43,953 nucleotides of DNA. It comes from JBJFGR01 sp051892875. Its GTDB lineage: Bacteria > Pseudomonadota > Gammaproteobacteria > Enterobacterales > Succinivibrionaceae. The notes beneath the pieces were generated by a model. The model was given only the letters and a program-made list of their open reading frames with translations, made no database searches and was not told the origin of the DNA. The DNA is taken from assembly GCA_051892875.1 (NCBI GenBank), contig JBJFGR010000097.1, positions 1-43,953 of the forward strand, in the 5' to 3' direction. Within the stretch, counting starts at the first letter, position 1. Every line of letters starts with the position of its first letter. The position numbers and the translations under genes were made by a program. This document shows positions 8,601 to 15,748 of the stretch, piece by piece.

Positions 8601-9336
8601 TCCATACTATGCCGAAGATTATGTCAAAAGTGAAACTCCTGCTTATTTACAGGCCTTAAATTCTTTTAAAGACAACTTAGACGAATATCCAACCAGAGCA
8701 GGTGTTTATAATCAAAACCTGTTATTTGAATGTGATTATTTGACTAAAGAAGAACAAGAAGAGCTAATCGAACCAATAAAAGATAAGCTGTATCGTGTTG
8801 TTTGGTCAGGGCATAGATCATATCACATCGTTGTACGTTTAAGTAGACCAGTTAAAGTAAATGAATATAAAATTATTTGGTATTATTTGATGTATAAGTT
8901 ACATTTAACAGGTGCAGATGAGATGTGTAGTACAGCAAATAGGTATACACGAACACCTAATCAAATTAATCCAAAAACGGGTGAGATGCAAACACTATAT
9001 TGTGAATCCAAGTATGTTTGGAATGTAGACGAGTTAATCGAACAATTACCTAAACTCAAAGAGCATGTTGTTTTACCTAAGAAGTTTACCGGTAAGAATA
9101 TAACTAAAGAAGCATTAATCAGACACATAAATAAACAGGATTGGTCAGAAGGTGGTAGATTCGCGGCTGTTCAAAAGTTAAGCCCTGTCTTAATGTCAAC
9201 AGTGAAGTATGATGAACTGCTTACTTTAATACCTATTCCATTGGATAAAGATCACAAATACGTTTTACGCTCCAAATATCATTACTTTGAAAGAAACAAA
9301 GAAAATTTGATTGAAAGTGACGAGAGTAATGAATAA
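5665..9336 (+). CDS. Family B DNA polymerase fused to a putative archaeo-eukaryotic primase domain
   Basis: 1223 residues. The 3'-5' exonuclease motifs are Exo I YDIEVF (D352, E354), Exo II GFNNAAYDD (N395-D400) and Exo III YCEMD (Y509-D513). The polymerase motifs are A MDVASLYPS (D668), B KLILNGSIG (K716, N720) and C TNTDG (D770; the usual first Asp is Asn768). Residues 1-340 are unrecognised. About 960-1130 looks like an archaeo-eukaryotic primase core: FECD (1021-1024), SGHRSYH (1048-1054, H1054 being the sGxxxxH histidine), and ANRYTRTPNQ (about 1091-1100), the segment common to phage and plasmid PrimPols. The protein would then both prime and extend. The polymerase call is firm; the primase call rests on motifs alone. 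AGGA lies before the ATG. Confidence 0.92.
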   Translation: MTNVRSKKEYQSTLGPKLVLISESYLPKDKEEIFDSPSGMTYLSNCFKSKFKSADTHVTYVKDNNYDGLFTKNVMADFLYNYFIKGTLDFNTLVFAFVGYSAYKAFFEDYEKGFFVEPTVRVMLREKDNLIVYSDDRISKTKSFEIPYVVLPEIDDNLHRIPSILNSSSVGKTIEKSPYCSTVEIISKFKELIELYQKELIKGFNFEAKLCKEGKKIEYFKIYDCYTNDKLLYCRNDEICLLDSDKLKREWVSTLKELLTTVPVYSSDEENLNKIVSLFGYKDQITVISEQEGSASEDKTFKVYGDEKGEPSEWYTKWYKDVFKAKLKNILSEKEIIEQGYNFTKKYEWIYDIEVFKYDWLFIAKTVDGKNKVVCWNDGQALSRWIKDKILIGFNNAAYDDVVIKHAMLYPYLDDSAPTVKEYSDLIIEDHELAKRYPLRPEFKTKKRYEIAPTFLSWDLNFHMPFDIRRNSLKKLTMSVLNRRNYDSSVPFNIGTALSMKQRKEVEQYCEMDVDNTRDLFLPDPEDIEKAKENPKHKFREFARDSYDIRWNLIIEFGMGAKTLINKAASFASKVLCGEDAKPNPDNTYKEINGKKVYYSIPELAYKELAGTPLLDFYIKNQTNPHYITEKFEYYMGGNDEGHLYQFGFGGLHQALIKYGSKNLVNMDVASLYPSLLVVYNLMSRGASNPDAYKDVYHTRLKAKKEGNTLLNLGLKLILNGSIGAMLSQYNALFDSWSNSTICTYGQLLLFILAKRLYEAGFNIIQTNTDGIMIEKQADVDFMPIAEKWMEETGLVLEFDDIAILQQNNVNNYYCQFSNGKIKSKGFYLSNEKFGKATSKILCNLVTERPPLEGISPRDFVIYKKHSIGEIYDGITREKLDGRSLAFVVGFENDPRTQEYYSRSRNARKVVKKDEKGKPILDKFGDPVTEIVNTESKITGFTQNMLLVDDVNSLTMEEINTDVYINFAKNLLDAESVFGPYYAEDYVKSETPAYLQALNSFKDNLDEYPTRAGVYNQNLLFECDYLTKEEQEELIEPIKDKLYRVVWSGHRSYHIVVRLSRPVKVNEYKIIWYYLMYKLHLTGADEMCSTANRYTRTPNQINPKTGEMQTLYCESKYVWNVDELIEQLPKLKEHVVLPKKFTGKNITKEALIRHINKQDWSEGGRFAAVQKLSPVLMSTVKYDELLTLIPIPLDKDHKYVLRSKYHYFERNKENLIESDESNE

Positions 9337-9353
9337 TTGGAAAAAATACTTTT

Positions 9354-9387
9354 GTAGAACGTTGTTGACAATAAATTCTATAATATG
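9354..9387 (+). promoter_or_regulatory. Class II promoter for dut
   Basis: GTAGAA (9354-9359), 16 bp, TTCTATAATATG (9376-9387), with TATAAT at 9379-9384. A TTGACA (9365-9370) inside the spacer is too close to the -10 for sigma-70 use. Confidence 0.68.
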
Positions 9388-9423
9388 ATATTTGTATGTA
9401 ATTAAAAAAGAGAGGAAAATAAA

Positions 9424-9936
9424 ATGATATATACAAAAGTAAGAGACGTTAAAGATCCATGTGGTGATAGAAAAAATGATGCAGGAATTGATTTTTTTAT
9501 TCCTAATGATTGGAATGATGGTAAACCTTATATTTTAAGAATTGGTGAACAAGTTCTTATTCCTTCAGGTATCAAAACTAAATTTAAAAGAAATCTTGCT
9601 CTTATTATGACCAATAAATCAGGGGTATCTTTAAAAAAAGGAACCGTACAGGGAAGTTGTGTAATCGATAGTTCCTATAGGGGACAATTACACATCGATT
9701 TGCACAAGGGCGTAAAAGGAACTGAAGATATTAGAGTTCGTAAACGTGGTATTTTAGGTTGGTTAGGTTTTAAAGAATGGGCTACTATTCTTAATCCTGG
9801 TGAAAAAATTACACAAGGTATTTTGTATCAGATTTCTAACGAAGAAATTGAAGCAGTATCTGATAAAGAATATGAAAAAGGTCCAAAAACAAAAAGAGGT
9901 ACTCGCGGCTTTGGAGAAGGAACGGGTATTAAATAA
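9424..9936 (+). CDS. dut: dUTPase (trimeric type)
   Basis: 170-residue dUTP pyrophosphatase; converts dUTP to dUMP and so limits uracil in DNA while feeding thymidylate synthesis. The five motifs are in order: I DAGIDFF (19-25), II NKSGVS (64-69, with Asn in place of the usual Arg), III VIDSSYRGQLHIDL (80-93, catalytic D82), IV NPGEKITQGIL (124-134) and V RGTRGFGEGTG (157-167). About 25 residues, including GILGWLGFKEW, are inserted between motifs III and IV. Transcribed from a class II promoter with AGAGGA as ribosome site. Confidence 0.95.
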   Translation: MIYTKVRDVKDPCGDRKNDAGIDFFIPNDWNDGKPYILRIGEQVLIPSGIKTKFKRNLALIMTNKSGVSLKKGTVQGSCVIDSSYRGQLHIDLHKGVKGTEDIRVRKRGILGWLGFKEWATILNPGEKITQGILYQISNEEIEAVSDKEYEKGPKTKRGTRGFGEGTGIK

Positions 9937-9946
9937 AACCAAAGCC

Positions 9947-10004
9947 ATAGATACTCCGTAAGATTAGTTCTATTAAAAAGATTTTAATTTTACGGAGTGT
10001 CTAT
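9947..10004 (+). promoter_or_regulatory. Long hairpin sequestering the ribosome site of the Vsr-like endonuclease gene
   Basis: A 15-bp uninterrupted inverted repeat (9947-9961 with 9990-10004, one G-U pair) buries the Shine-Dalgarno GGAG (9994-9997) and ends one base before the ATG at 10006. The 28-nt loop contains TTCTAT TAAAAAG, like the class II -10. A transcript reading through from dut would be translationally silent; one starting in the loop would lack the left arm and be active. T4 uses the same logic for I-TevI and lysozyme mRNAs. Confidence 0.75.
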
Positions 10005-10005
10005 T

Positions 10006-10935
10006 ATGAATGAAATTTTAAAAAAGTTTATAATCAAATATGGCGAAAAAGAAGGTATTAAAAAATATAGATATGATAGATCATTAGAGTGCTGTATTCT
10101 AAAGTATGGAGAAGAAGAAGGAAAAATAAAATATAAACAATGGTGTATAAATGTAAAAAAAGGACTTGATAATATACCTGTTGAGAAAAAAAGAGAAATA
10201 AGTGAAAAGATTTCTAAAGAACTTAAAGGTAGAAAAGGTACTTGGCATAATACTTTAGATGAGTATATTGAGAAATATGGAGAAAAAGAGGGAAAAGCTA
10301 AGTATAAAATTTTTCGTGAAAATTTAAAAAAATATAGTTTACGCGGAAATGAAATTGTGAAAAAAATGAAATATATAAATAGTCTAAATTATTATATAGA
10401 TAAGTATGGAGAAAAAGAGGGAAAAATTAAGTATAAACAATGGTGTAAATCACAAGATCATGGAAGTTTAAGTTTTTTTATTAAAAAGTACGGAGAAGAA
10501 AACGGGCGTAAAAAGTATCTAGATGTAAATTTAAAAAAGAATTTAAATAGGTCAGATGGTTATTTTTCTAAGGTTTCACAAATATTATTTAAGGAAATAT
10601 TAAATAATTTATCTGATAAACAAGATTGTTATTTCGCAACACATTTAGGAGAGTTAAAATTATATTATACAGAAAATGGTAAAAAAAATAGATATTGCTA
10701 TGATTTTTTATATAAAGATAAAATAATCGAATATAATGGAGATTGGTTTCATAGAAATCCAGAATATTACGATTCAACTATACCGGAAAATGCTGAAATA
10801 TTAAAAAGGGATACGATTAAGTTAAATTTTGCAAAAGACAGAGGATATTCAGTTTTGATTGTTTGGGATTTAGAATATAAAATGAATCCTGAAAAAATTT
10901 TAAAAAAATGTTTAGATTATTTATTAAGTAATTGA
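10006..10935 (+). CDS. Vsr-like (EDxHD-type) endonuclease with KYGEKEG repeats
   Basis: About 309 residues from ATG 10006. A GTG nine bases upstream lies inside the ribosome-site stem and is not preferred. The N-terminal half holds five copies of a short motif (I/F-x-KYGEKEGxxKY), at roughly residues 5, 30, 85, 130 and 160; these are probably DNA-binding. The C-terminal nuclease resembles the Vsr/EDxHD homing-endonuclease fold: CYDFLYKDKIIEYNGDWFHR (Asp, Glu, GDxxH) then LIVWDLEYK. Likely a free-standing homing endonuclease inserted between dut and the nucleotide genes. Its mRNA hairpin suggests timed expression. The family assignment is from motifs only. Confidence 0.78.
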   Translation: MNEILKKFIIKYGEKEGIKKYRYDRSLECCILKYGEEEGKIKYKQWCINVKKGLDNIPVEKKREISEKISKELKGRKGTWHNTLDEYIEKYGEKEGKAKYKIFRENLKKYSLRGNEIVKKMKYINSLNYYIDKYGEKEGKIKYKQWCKSQDHGSLSFFIKKYGEENGRKKYLDVNLKKNLNRSDGYFSKVSQILFKEILNNLSDKQDCYFATHLGELKLYYTENGKKNRYCYDFLYKDKIIEYNGDWFHRNPEYYDSTIPENAEILKRDTIKLNFAKDRGYSVLIVWDLEYKMNPEKILKKCLDYLLSN

Positions 10936-10956
10936 TTTTGAAGGGAAAAGTAAGTC

Positions 10957-11175
10957 GTGTCTTATAATATGGAAAATGCTAAAAAATTTCAGATCGTTGA
11001 TATACCGACTAATAATGGTAAAAGTGAAACATATTTAGTTTTTGAAGATGCTAGTGGTTATAAGATCGGCTTACCTATCCCTGCAGATAAAACTCAATGT
11101 GTTGCATCTGCTCTTAGAGAAGCTATGGAACAAAGAGGTGGTTGTACTATTTCTACTGTATATGAAGGAAAATAA
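10957..11175 (+). CDS. Small unknown protein, 72 aa
   Basis: Not recognised. Predicted beta-rich start (FQIVDIPTNNG, ETYLVFEDASGYKIGLPIP) followed by a helix (TQCVASALREAMEQRG). GTG at 10957 has AAGGGA ten bases upstream; ATG at 10969 is the alternative start. It is two bases from the dNMP kinase gene and probably in its operon. Confidence 0.65.
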   Translation: MSYNMENAKKFQIVDIPTNNGKSETYLVFEDASGYKIGLPIPADKTQCVASALREAMEQRGGCTISTVYEGK

Positions 11176-11177
11176 AA

Positions 11178-11813
11178 ATGAGAAAAATCATTGGAATTAC
11201 TGGTTTAAAAGGTTCAGGAAAAGATACCATTGCAAAGATTATTTGTGAGAACGACCCTAGTTTTGTTACATTAGCGTTTGCAGATTGTGTAAAAGATGTT
11301 GCTAGTGTAATGTTTGGTTGGTCCAGAGAAATGTTAAGTGGTCGTACAGTAGAAAGTAGAGAATGGAGAGAACAACCCGACATATATTGGTCTAACGCAT
11401 TTGGTTTTGAATTTACACCGCGTCGAGCTTTAACTACTATTGGTACAGATATAGTTAGACCTACTTTTCTTAAACATATTTGGGATTTAAATGTAAAAAA
11501 GAAAATCTTAGACGATAACGAACACAATTTTGTTATTACAGATGTTAGATTTCCAAATGAACTAGAAATGCTTAGAAGTATAGGCGGAACGATTGTAAGA
11601 GTTGAGCGTGGAGATAGACCTGAGTATTGGGAAGCTGCTGAAAAGTATAATAAAGGTATGGATCTTACAGAAAAAGAAAAATCTATGCTTGATGCTGTTC
11701 ATCCTTCAGAAAGAGATTGGATTGAAGTAGATAATCCAGATTGTGTATTTTTTAATAATAGTACGATTTCTGCTTTACAAGAAAATGTATTATGGTATCT
11801 TAAAAATATGTAA
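11178..11813 (+). CDS. Deoxynucleoside monophosphate kinase (T4 gp1-like)
   Basis: 211-residue P-loop kinase with Walker A GLKGSGKDT (residues 9-17) and the conserved DVRFPNE (about 116-122) and HPSERDW segments of phage dNMP kinases. The family phosphorylates dNMPs to dNDPs; the T4 enzyme accepts dTMP, dGMP and 5-hydroxymethyl-dCMP. That last activity would be needed if the enzyme at 13123-14013 makes hydroxymethyl-dCMP. Substrate range here cannot be read from sequence. Confidence 0.9.
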   Translation: MRKIIGITGLKGSGKDTIAKIICENDPSFVTLAFADCVKDVASVMFGWSREMLSGRTVESREWREQPDIYWSNAFGFEFTPRRALTTIGTDIVRPTFLKHIWDLNVKKKILDDNEHNFVITDVRFPNELEMLRSIGGTIVRVERGDRPEYWEAAEKYNKGMDLTEKEKSMLDAVHPSERDWIEVDNPDCVFFNNSTISALQENVLWYLKNM

Positions 11814-11839
11814 GATATGAAAGTCATGAAAGTAAAGAG

Positions 11840-12502
11840 ATGATTCGTAATATAAAAGCTATTGAACAACCTTTAGATTTTAATACAATAATGCCGTTTT
11901 GTGTAAGTGCTAGTGATATTGATGGTATATTGCAATTAAATAATGGTTTGACAGTAGTCTTAGAGATTAAAAAAGAAACACCTTCACATTCTGCTCATAA
12001 TTTTTCAAATACATCTCAATATTCTATTTTAAGAAATTTAATTGCTAATAGATCAGATATTCTTTTTATTTATGCAACACATACTCAAGAAATAGATCTA
12101 AATGTACCTATTGATTTAGGACAATGTACAGTACAAATTCTTTCTTTAGCTGGCGATACTTTAGAAATAACAGATGAAACACGTAATCTTGCCGAGTGTA
12201 TTAAAGTATATAGTCGTCATACTTATTCTAATGATGATTTATATGTAATGGTAAAATATCCAGACGGTAAAATGGAATATTGTATTGTAACACCTAAATA
12301 TAAAAAATGGTCAACTGAATACTATGATAAATCCTTACATTCTTTTCATAGTATTACAGAAGCTAAAAAATATATTGAAGCTCGTTTTATACAACCTTAT
12401 AACAAAAAGAATACATATATGCTATTTAAACGGGTTAACGGTTCGGATTTTTTAATTGATCAGTTTAAATATGATTTCGGAAGGATTTTATTACATGAGT
12501 AA
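11840..12502 (+). CDS. Putative PD-(D/E)XK-fold protein
   Basis: 220 residues. The N-terminal part contains ASDIDGILQLNNG then VVLEIKKE: D28, E42 and K44 in the D-x(n)-E-x-K arrangement of PD-(D/E)XK nucleases. No whole-family match is recognised. The C-terminal half (about 125-220) is a separate segment with DLYVMVKYPDGKMEYCIV and a HSITEAKKYIEARF helix. It could be a nuclease acting in recombination or repair, given its setting among replication genes, or an inactive relative. The last eight bases overlap the next gene. Confidence 0.55.
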   Translation: MIRNIKAIEQPLDFNTIMPFCVSASDIDGILQLNNGLTVVLEIKKETPSHSAHNFSNTSQYSILRNLIANRSDILFIYATHTQEIDLNVPIDLGQCTVQILSLAGDTLEITDETRNLAECIKVYSRHTYSNDDLYVMVKYPDGKMEYCIVTPKYKKWSTEYYDKSLHSFHSITEAKKYIEARFIQPYNKKNTYMLFKRVNGSDFLIDQFKYDFGRILLHE

Positions 12503-13103
12503 AGATTGGACTGGTGGAAATAAAGGCTTTTATACTACTAATCACAGGAAAAAGGAAGAAGAAGTAGAAGAAAACGATTTTTATGCTACTCATCCTGATT
12601 CTGTAAAATTATTTCTTAATGCAGCAAAAGAAACAAACCTAACTTTACCTAATAATATATGGGAAAACGCATGTGGTGACGGTGCAATAAGTAAAGTTCT
12701 CAAAGATAATGGATATACAGTTTTTTCTACAGATTTGGTTGACAGAGGATATGGTGAAGAATCAGGTTTAGATTTTTTAACTAATAAAAAGTATGATAAT
12801 AAATTTGATTGTATAATTACAAATCCTCCGTACGCCAAGTGTCGTGAATTCGTCGAAAGAAGCATAGAAGCAGTAAAAGATAATGGTTTAGTAGTAATGT
12901 TTATGAAATTAACTTTTCTTGAATCGGCTAAACGTTATTCTTTATTTAAACAATATCCACCAAAATATGTTTATGTTCATGTAGATAGGCAAGGTTGTGG
13001 TAAAGGCGGAGGTACATTTAAAAATTCTGGAGCCGCCGCATATTGTTGGTATGTATGGCAAAAAGGCTGTACAAGTGAACCTATTATTCGATGGATTAAA
13101 TAA
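12495..13103 (+). CDS. DNA-methyltransferase-like protein (NPPY)
   Basis: 202 residues from ATG 12495, with GGAAGG upstream and overlapping the previous stop. Class I SAM-dependent methylase features: motif I NACGDGAIS (about 58-66), an acidic STDLVDRGYG strand end, and motif IV ITNPPY (about 104-109), the catalytic signature of N6-adenine and N4-cytosine methylases. A Gly-rich GCGKGGGTFKNSG follows. Short for a complete restriction-type methylase, with no clear target-recognition domain. Similar phage proteins are often labelled adenine methylase. It may methylate phage DNA to evade restriction. Confidence 0.68.
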   Translation: MSKDWTGGNKGFYTTNHRKKEEEVEENDFYATHPDSVKLFLNAAKETNLTLPNNIWENACGDGAISKVLKDNGYTVFSTDLVDRGYGEESGLDFLTNKKYDNKFDCIITNPPYAKCREFVERSIEAVKDNGLVVMFMKLTFLESAKRYSLFKQYPPKYVYVHVDRQGCGKGGGTFKNSGAAAYCWYVWQKGCTSEPIIRWIK

Positions 13104-13122
13104 CAAAACGAGGAAAATGTAA

Positions 13123-14013
13123 ATGAGTGCATATGATAATCAATATTTAGATATTGTAGAAGATATTTTAAATAACGGAGAAATTAATCCGTGTCGTACG
13201 GGTAATAACACTTTAGTAAGATTAAATAAAGTTCTTACTTGGGATTTAAAAGACGGTTTTCCTATGCTTACCTTTCGTCAGCAGTTTTTTAAAAGCATGA
13301 AAGGCGAAGTAAGCTGTTTTCTCGAAGGCATAACATCTAAGAAGGTTTTTGTTGAGCGTGGATGTGGATATTGGAAAGAATGGTGTAATCCTAAAAAAGT
13401 ACCTGCTGGCTTATCAGATGAAGAGCGTAAAGCATTTCAATTACAAGAAAATGATTTAGGAAATATTTATGGCTTTAATTATAGACATTTCGGTGCTAAA
13501 TATATAGATGAAAACACTGATTATACAGGACAAGGTTTTGATCAATTACAACATGTCGTTGATACGTTAAAGAAAAATCCATACGATAGACGTTTATTAA
13601 TTACTGCTTTGGATCCAGCAAACGCAGATACTATGGGACTTCCGCCTTGCGTTTATGTATTTCAGTTTAATTATTTAGGTGGTAGATTACATATTACAGT
13701 TAATCAACGCTCTGCCGATACAATACTTGGAGTTCCGACTGATTTGTCATTTTATGCTTTACTTTTGCATCTTATGTGTCAAACTGTAAATATGGAACCT
13801 GGTACGGTAACTTTAAACTTGTGTAATTGTCACATTTATGATAACCATGTCGAAAAAGTAAAAGAAATGTTACCGACTTGGCGAAAAGAACAATATGAAT
13901 TACCTAAATTGGTATTAGATCCTTCTGCAACAGTATTTAATTTTATGCCTGAGATGGCTAGTCTTGAAGGATATCAACATGGTGAAAGAGTAAAATTCGA
14001 TATTGCAGTATAA
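13123..14013 (+). CDS. Thymidylate synthase family; probably dCMP hydroxymethylase
   Basis: 296 residues with the ThyA fold: catalytic Cys176 in GLPPCVYVF, R196-S-A-D199 (phosphate-binding arginine), HIYDNHVE (about 237-244) and C-terminal DIAV. In E. coli ThyA the residue eight after the RSxD Asp is Asn177, which reads the O4/N3 face of dUMP. Here the same position is Asp207 (GVPTDLSFY). Asn-to-Asp at this site is the hallmark of dCMP-specific members such as T4 gp42, which makes 5-hydroxymethyl-dCMP. The His usually after the catalytic Cys is Val177. SHMT (1-390) would supply methylene-THF. No dihydrofolate reductase is seen, as expected for a hydroxymethylase, though it could lie outside the window. 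Thymidylate synthase remains the alternative. Confidence 0.93.
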   Translation: MSAYDNQYLDIVEDILNNGEINPCRTGNNTLVRLNKVLTWDLKDGFPMLTFRQQFFKSMKGEVSCFLEGITSKKVFVERGCGYWKEWCNPKKVPAGLSDEERKAFQLQENDLGNIYGFNYRHFGAKYIDENTDYTGQGFDQLQHVVDTLKKNPYDRRLLITALDPANADTMGLPPCVYVFQFNYLGGRLHITVNQRSADTILGVPTDLSFYALLLHLMCQTVNMEPGTVTLNLCNCHIYDNHVEKVKEMLPTWRKEQYELPKLVLDPSATVFNFMPEMASLEGYQHGERVKFDIAV

Positions 14014-14037
14014 AATAAACGATTGAAAGGAAAGAGA

Positions 14038-14754
14038 ATGCGTAGTGAAGTAATACAAGAAAAAGTTTGGTGGAGAAGGGACAATGAGCGACAAGGAGCG
14101 CTTCGTTGGTGTTATACATCTTTTAAAACCAGACCAGTTAGATTAGAAAATACATCTGTTATGCAATCTCTTTCCCATTTTAGATATTTTTTTACAAAGC
14201 GTGATCTATTTGCTGCGCACTCAGAGTATAAAAAGTTAAATCCGAGAAGTAACGGTTATTTTTCTAGTTCCGATTTATTATATACCTTAGTTACGAACGG
14301 TACACTTCCAAATACATATACAATTAAATTTGAGAATGGCTCAGATGCAAATATTCATTATGATGTTATGACAGAAGATGAAGAATTTTCTATTGAAATT
14401 TTTGATACAGCCGAATTTAAAGAAGTTGTAAATTTAAGTAGTGCAGATAAACGAAGACAAAAACGGGCTGAAGAAAAAAAAGCCAACTATACCATTGTTA
14501 AAGAAGTATTAGGTGGATTAGTTAAAGCTTTATGTGACAAATGGGGATTAAAAATCGATTATGCCGATAGAATTACCTTTAAAGACAATAAATGTATGTA
14601 TGAATTCTTTAAAAAGGTATTCGAAGAGACTGTTATAAAAGATTTTAAAGATAATAATTTAAAATTAAAATTAAATGGTAGAATACAAAATATTAAATCG
14701 TCTAGTACATTATTTAGGCTAACAGATATCAAGGTAGATTTTGATGACAAATAA
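14038..14754 (+). CDS. Unknown 238-aa protein
   Basis: Not recognised. The start at ATG 14038 is chosen for GAAAGGA just upstream. The N-terminus is aromatic and basic (KVWWRRDNERQGALRWCYTSFK); a Lys/Arg-rich helix (DKRRQKRAEEKKANY) lies near residues 140-155; the C-terminal 85 residues look alpha/beta. Lies in the thyA-family operon. Overlaps the next gene by 11 bases. Confidence 0.7.
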   Translation: MRSEVIQEKVWWRRDNERQGALRWCYTSFKTRPVRLENTSVMQSLSHFRYFFTKRDLFAAHSEYKKLNPRSNGYFSSSDLLYTLVTNGTLPNTYTIKFENGSDANIHYDVMTEDEEFSIEIFDTAEFKEVVNLSSADKRRQKRAEEKKANYTIVKEVLGGLVKALCDKWGLKIDYADRITFKDNKCMYEFFKKVFEETVIKDFKDNNLKLKLNGRIQNIKSSSTLFRLTDIKVDFDDK

Positions 14755-14938
14755 GTATATATTTGAAAGATTTAAAAATGGAATAAAAACAGTAGCCCGT
14801 TGGTCAGAAATACCAGATCATGTAATAGATGTTCTTGATGGCAAAGATTATCAATTGTTTATTGACGAAGATGGATACTGGTATTATATAAAACACTTTA
14901 TTAAGCACTATGTAATGTGGGGGTTAATATATGCCTAA
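14744..14938 (+). CDS. Small unknown protein, about 64 aa
   Basis: Starts at ATG 14744 inside the end of the previous gene (a TTG at 14741 is the alternative). Contains RFKNGIKTVARW, an acidic FIDEDGYWYYIKHF and a hydrophobic end (MWGLIYA). No family recognised. Overlaps the following phosphoesterase start by eight bases, so translation is probably coupled. Confidence 0.6.
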   Translation: MTNKYIFERFKNGIKTVARWSEIPDHVIDVLDGKDYQLFIDEDGYWYYIKHFIKHYVMWGLIYA

Positions 14939-15515
14939 TTTATTTTTTACATCAGATACACATTTTGGTCATAATAATATTTTAAAGCTAGGTAATAAAA
15001 GACCTTTTAATACTATTGGAGAACATGATCAAACTCTTATTAATAATTGGAATAAAGTCGTTGGTAAAGGTGATGTAGTCTTTCATCTCGGTGATTTTTC
15101 GATGAATTATGATCAAGAAAAAATTGAAAATACATTAAAACAGTTGAATGGTCAAAAGCACCTAATTCTTGGAAATCACGATAGAACAAAAATCCAATAT
15201 AAATTTCTTAACAATAATTTGTGGCAAAGTGTAAGAGATTATCATAAATTAAAATGGACTTTGTATAATGGTAAAGAAATTACTATTATTTTAAAGCATT
15301 TTCCTATTTTAGAATTTGATGGTGCATTTAGAAAAGATTCGATACATTTATATGGTCATATTCATGATATAAATAATTATGACGATATTTATAACAAATT
15401 AGGATTCAAAGCTGCACATATAGGTGTTGATACGAGTTCGAATTTTAAAAACACAGCTAAATATTCACCAATTAATATTGAGGATATTTGGGAACATTTA
15501 AATGGAGATAACTAA
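14931..15515 (+). CDS. Calcineurin-like metallophosphoesterase
   Basis: 194 residues with all signature motifs of the dimetal phosphoesterase fold: DTHFGH (9-14), GDF (54-56), GNHD (81-84), KHFP (about 121-124) and GHIH (about 141-144). Hydrolyses phosphate mono- or diesters; the substrate is unknown. Homologues are common in phages of many hosts. Tightly packed between two small genes. A second, unrelated-looking member lies at 28202-29197. Confidence 0.9.
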   Translation: MPNLFFTSDTHFGHNNILKLGNKRPFNTIGEHDQTLINNWNKVVGKGDVVFHLGDFSMNYDQEKIENTLKQLNGQKHLILGNHDRTKIQYKFLNNNLWQSVRDYHKLKWTLYNGKEITIILKHFPILEFDGAFRKDSIHLYGHIHDINNYDDIYNKLGFKAAHIGVDTSSNFKNTAKYSPINIEDIWEHLNGDN

Positions 15516-15748
15516 TGAAACTTAAAATTGAAAAAAACCCAGACGAGAAATTCTATGAAAAAATGAGAGCAGCAGTAGAAAAAGCTGGCTTTATGTGTCC
15601 TTGCACAATTTATAGAGACCCCGTTGCTAATCCAGAAGCAATTTGTTGTTGCGAAGAATTTAGAAATATGATGCCGAATGTAGAAAAAGGAGAAAAAGAA
15701 GTATTTTGTCATTGTAAGTTATACAAAAAAGTTATTATAGATGAATAA
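15515..15748 (+). CDS. Ferredoxin-thioredoxin-reductase catalytic-domain-like protein
   Basis: 77 residues. The Cys pattern is CPC (28-30), CCC (44-46) and CHC (65-67), resembling the CPC...CPC...CHC set of the FTR catalytic subunit, which holds a 4Fe-4S cluster next to a redox disulfide. Lengths between motifs differ from the plant and cyanobacterial enzyme (16 rather than 9 residues before CHC, shorter earlier). Plausible role: Fe-S electron transfer to a phage thioredoxin-like or reductase system, perhaps supporting anaerobic nucleotide reduction (nrdG/nrdD at 18922-21588). The role is inferred. It abuts the previous gene and overlaps the next by eight bases. Confidence 0.72.
   Translation: MKLKIEKNPDEKFYEKMRAAVEKAGFMCPCTIYRDPVANPEAICCCEEFRNMMPNVEKGEKEVFCHCKLYKKVIIDE

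Noticed and set aside
9365..9384. Consensus sigma-70 promoter TTGACA/TATAAT before dut
   Set aside because: The two boxes are only 8 bp apart, too close to work together. The class II arrangement (GTAGAA at 9354) fits the other sites.
10109..10530. Direct repeats in the Vsr-like gene as a possible CRISPR or tandem-repeat array
   Set aside because: The repeats are in frame and encode the KYGEKEG protein motif with variable spacing and diverged third positions, so they are protein repeats.
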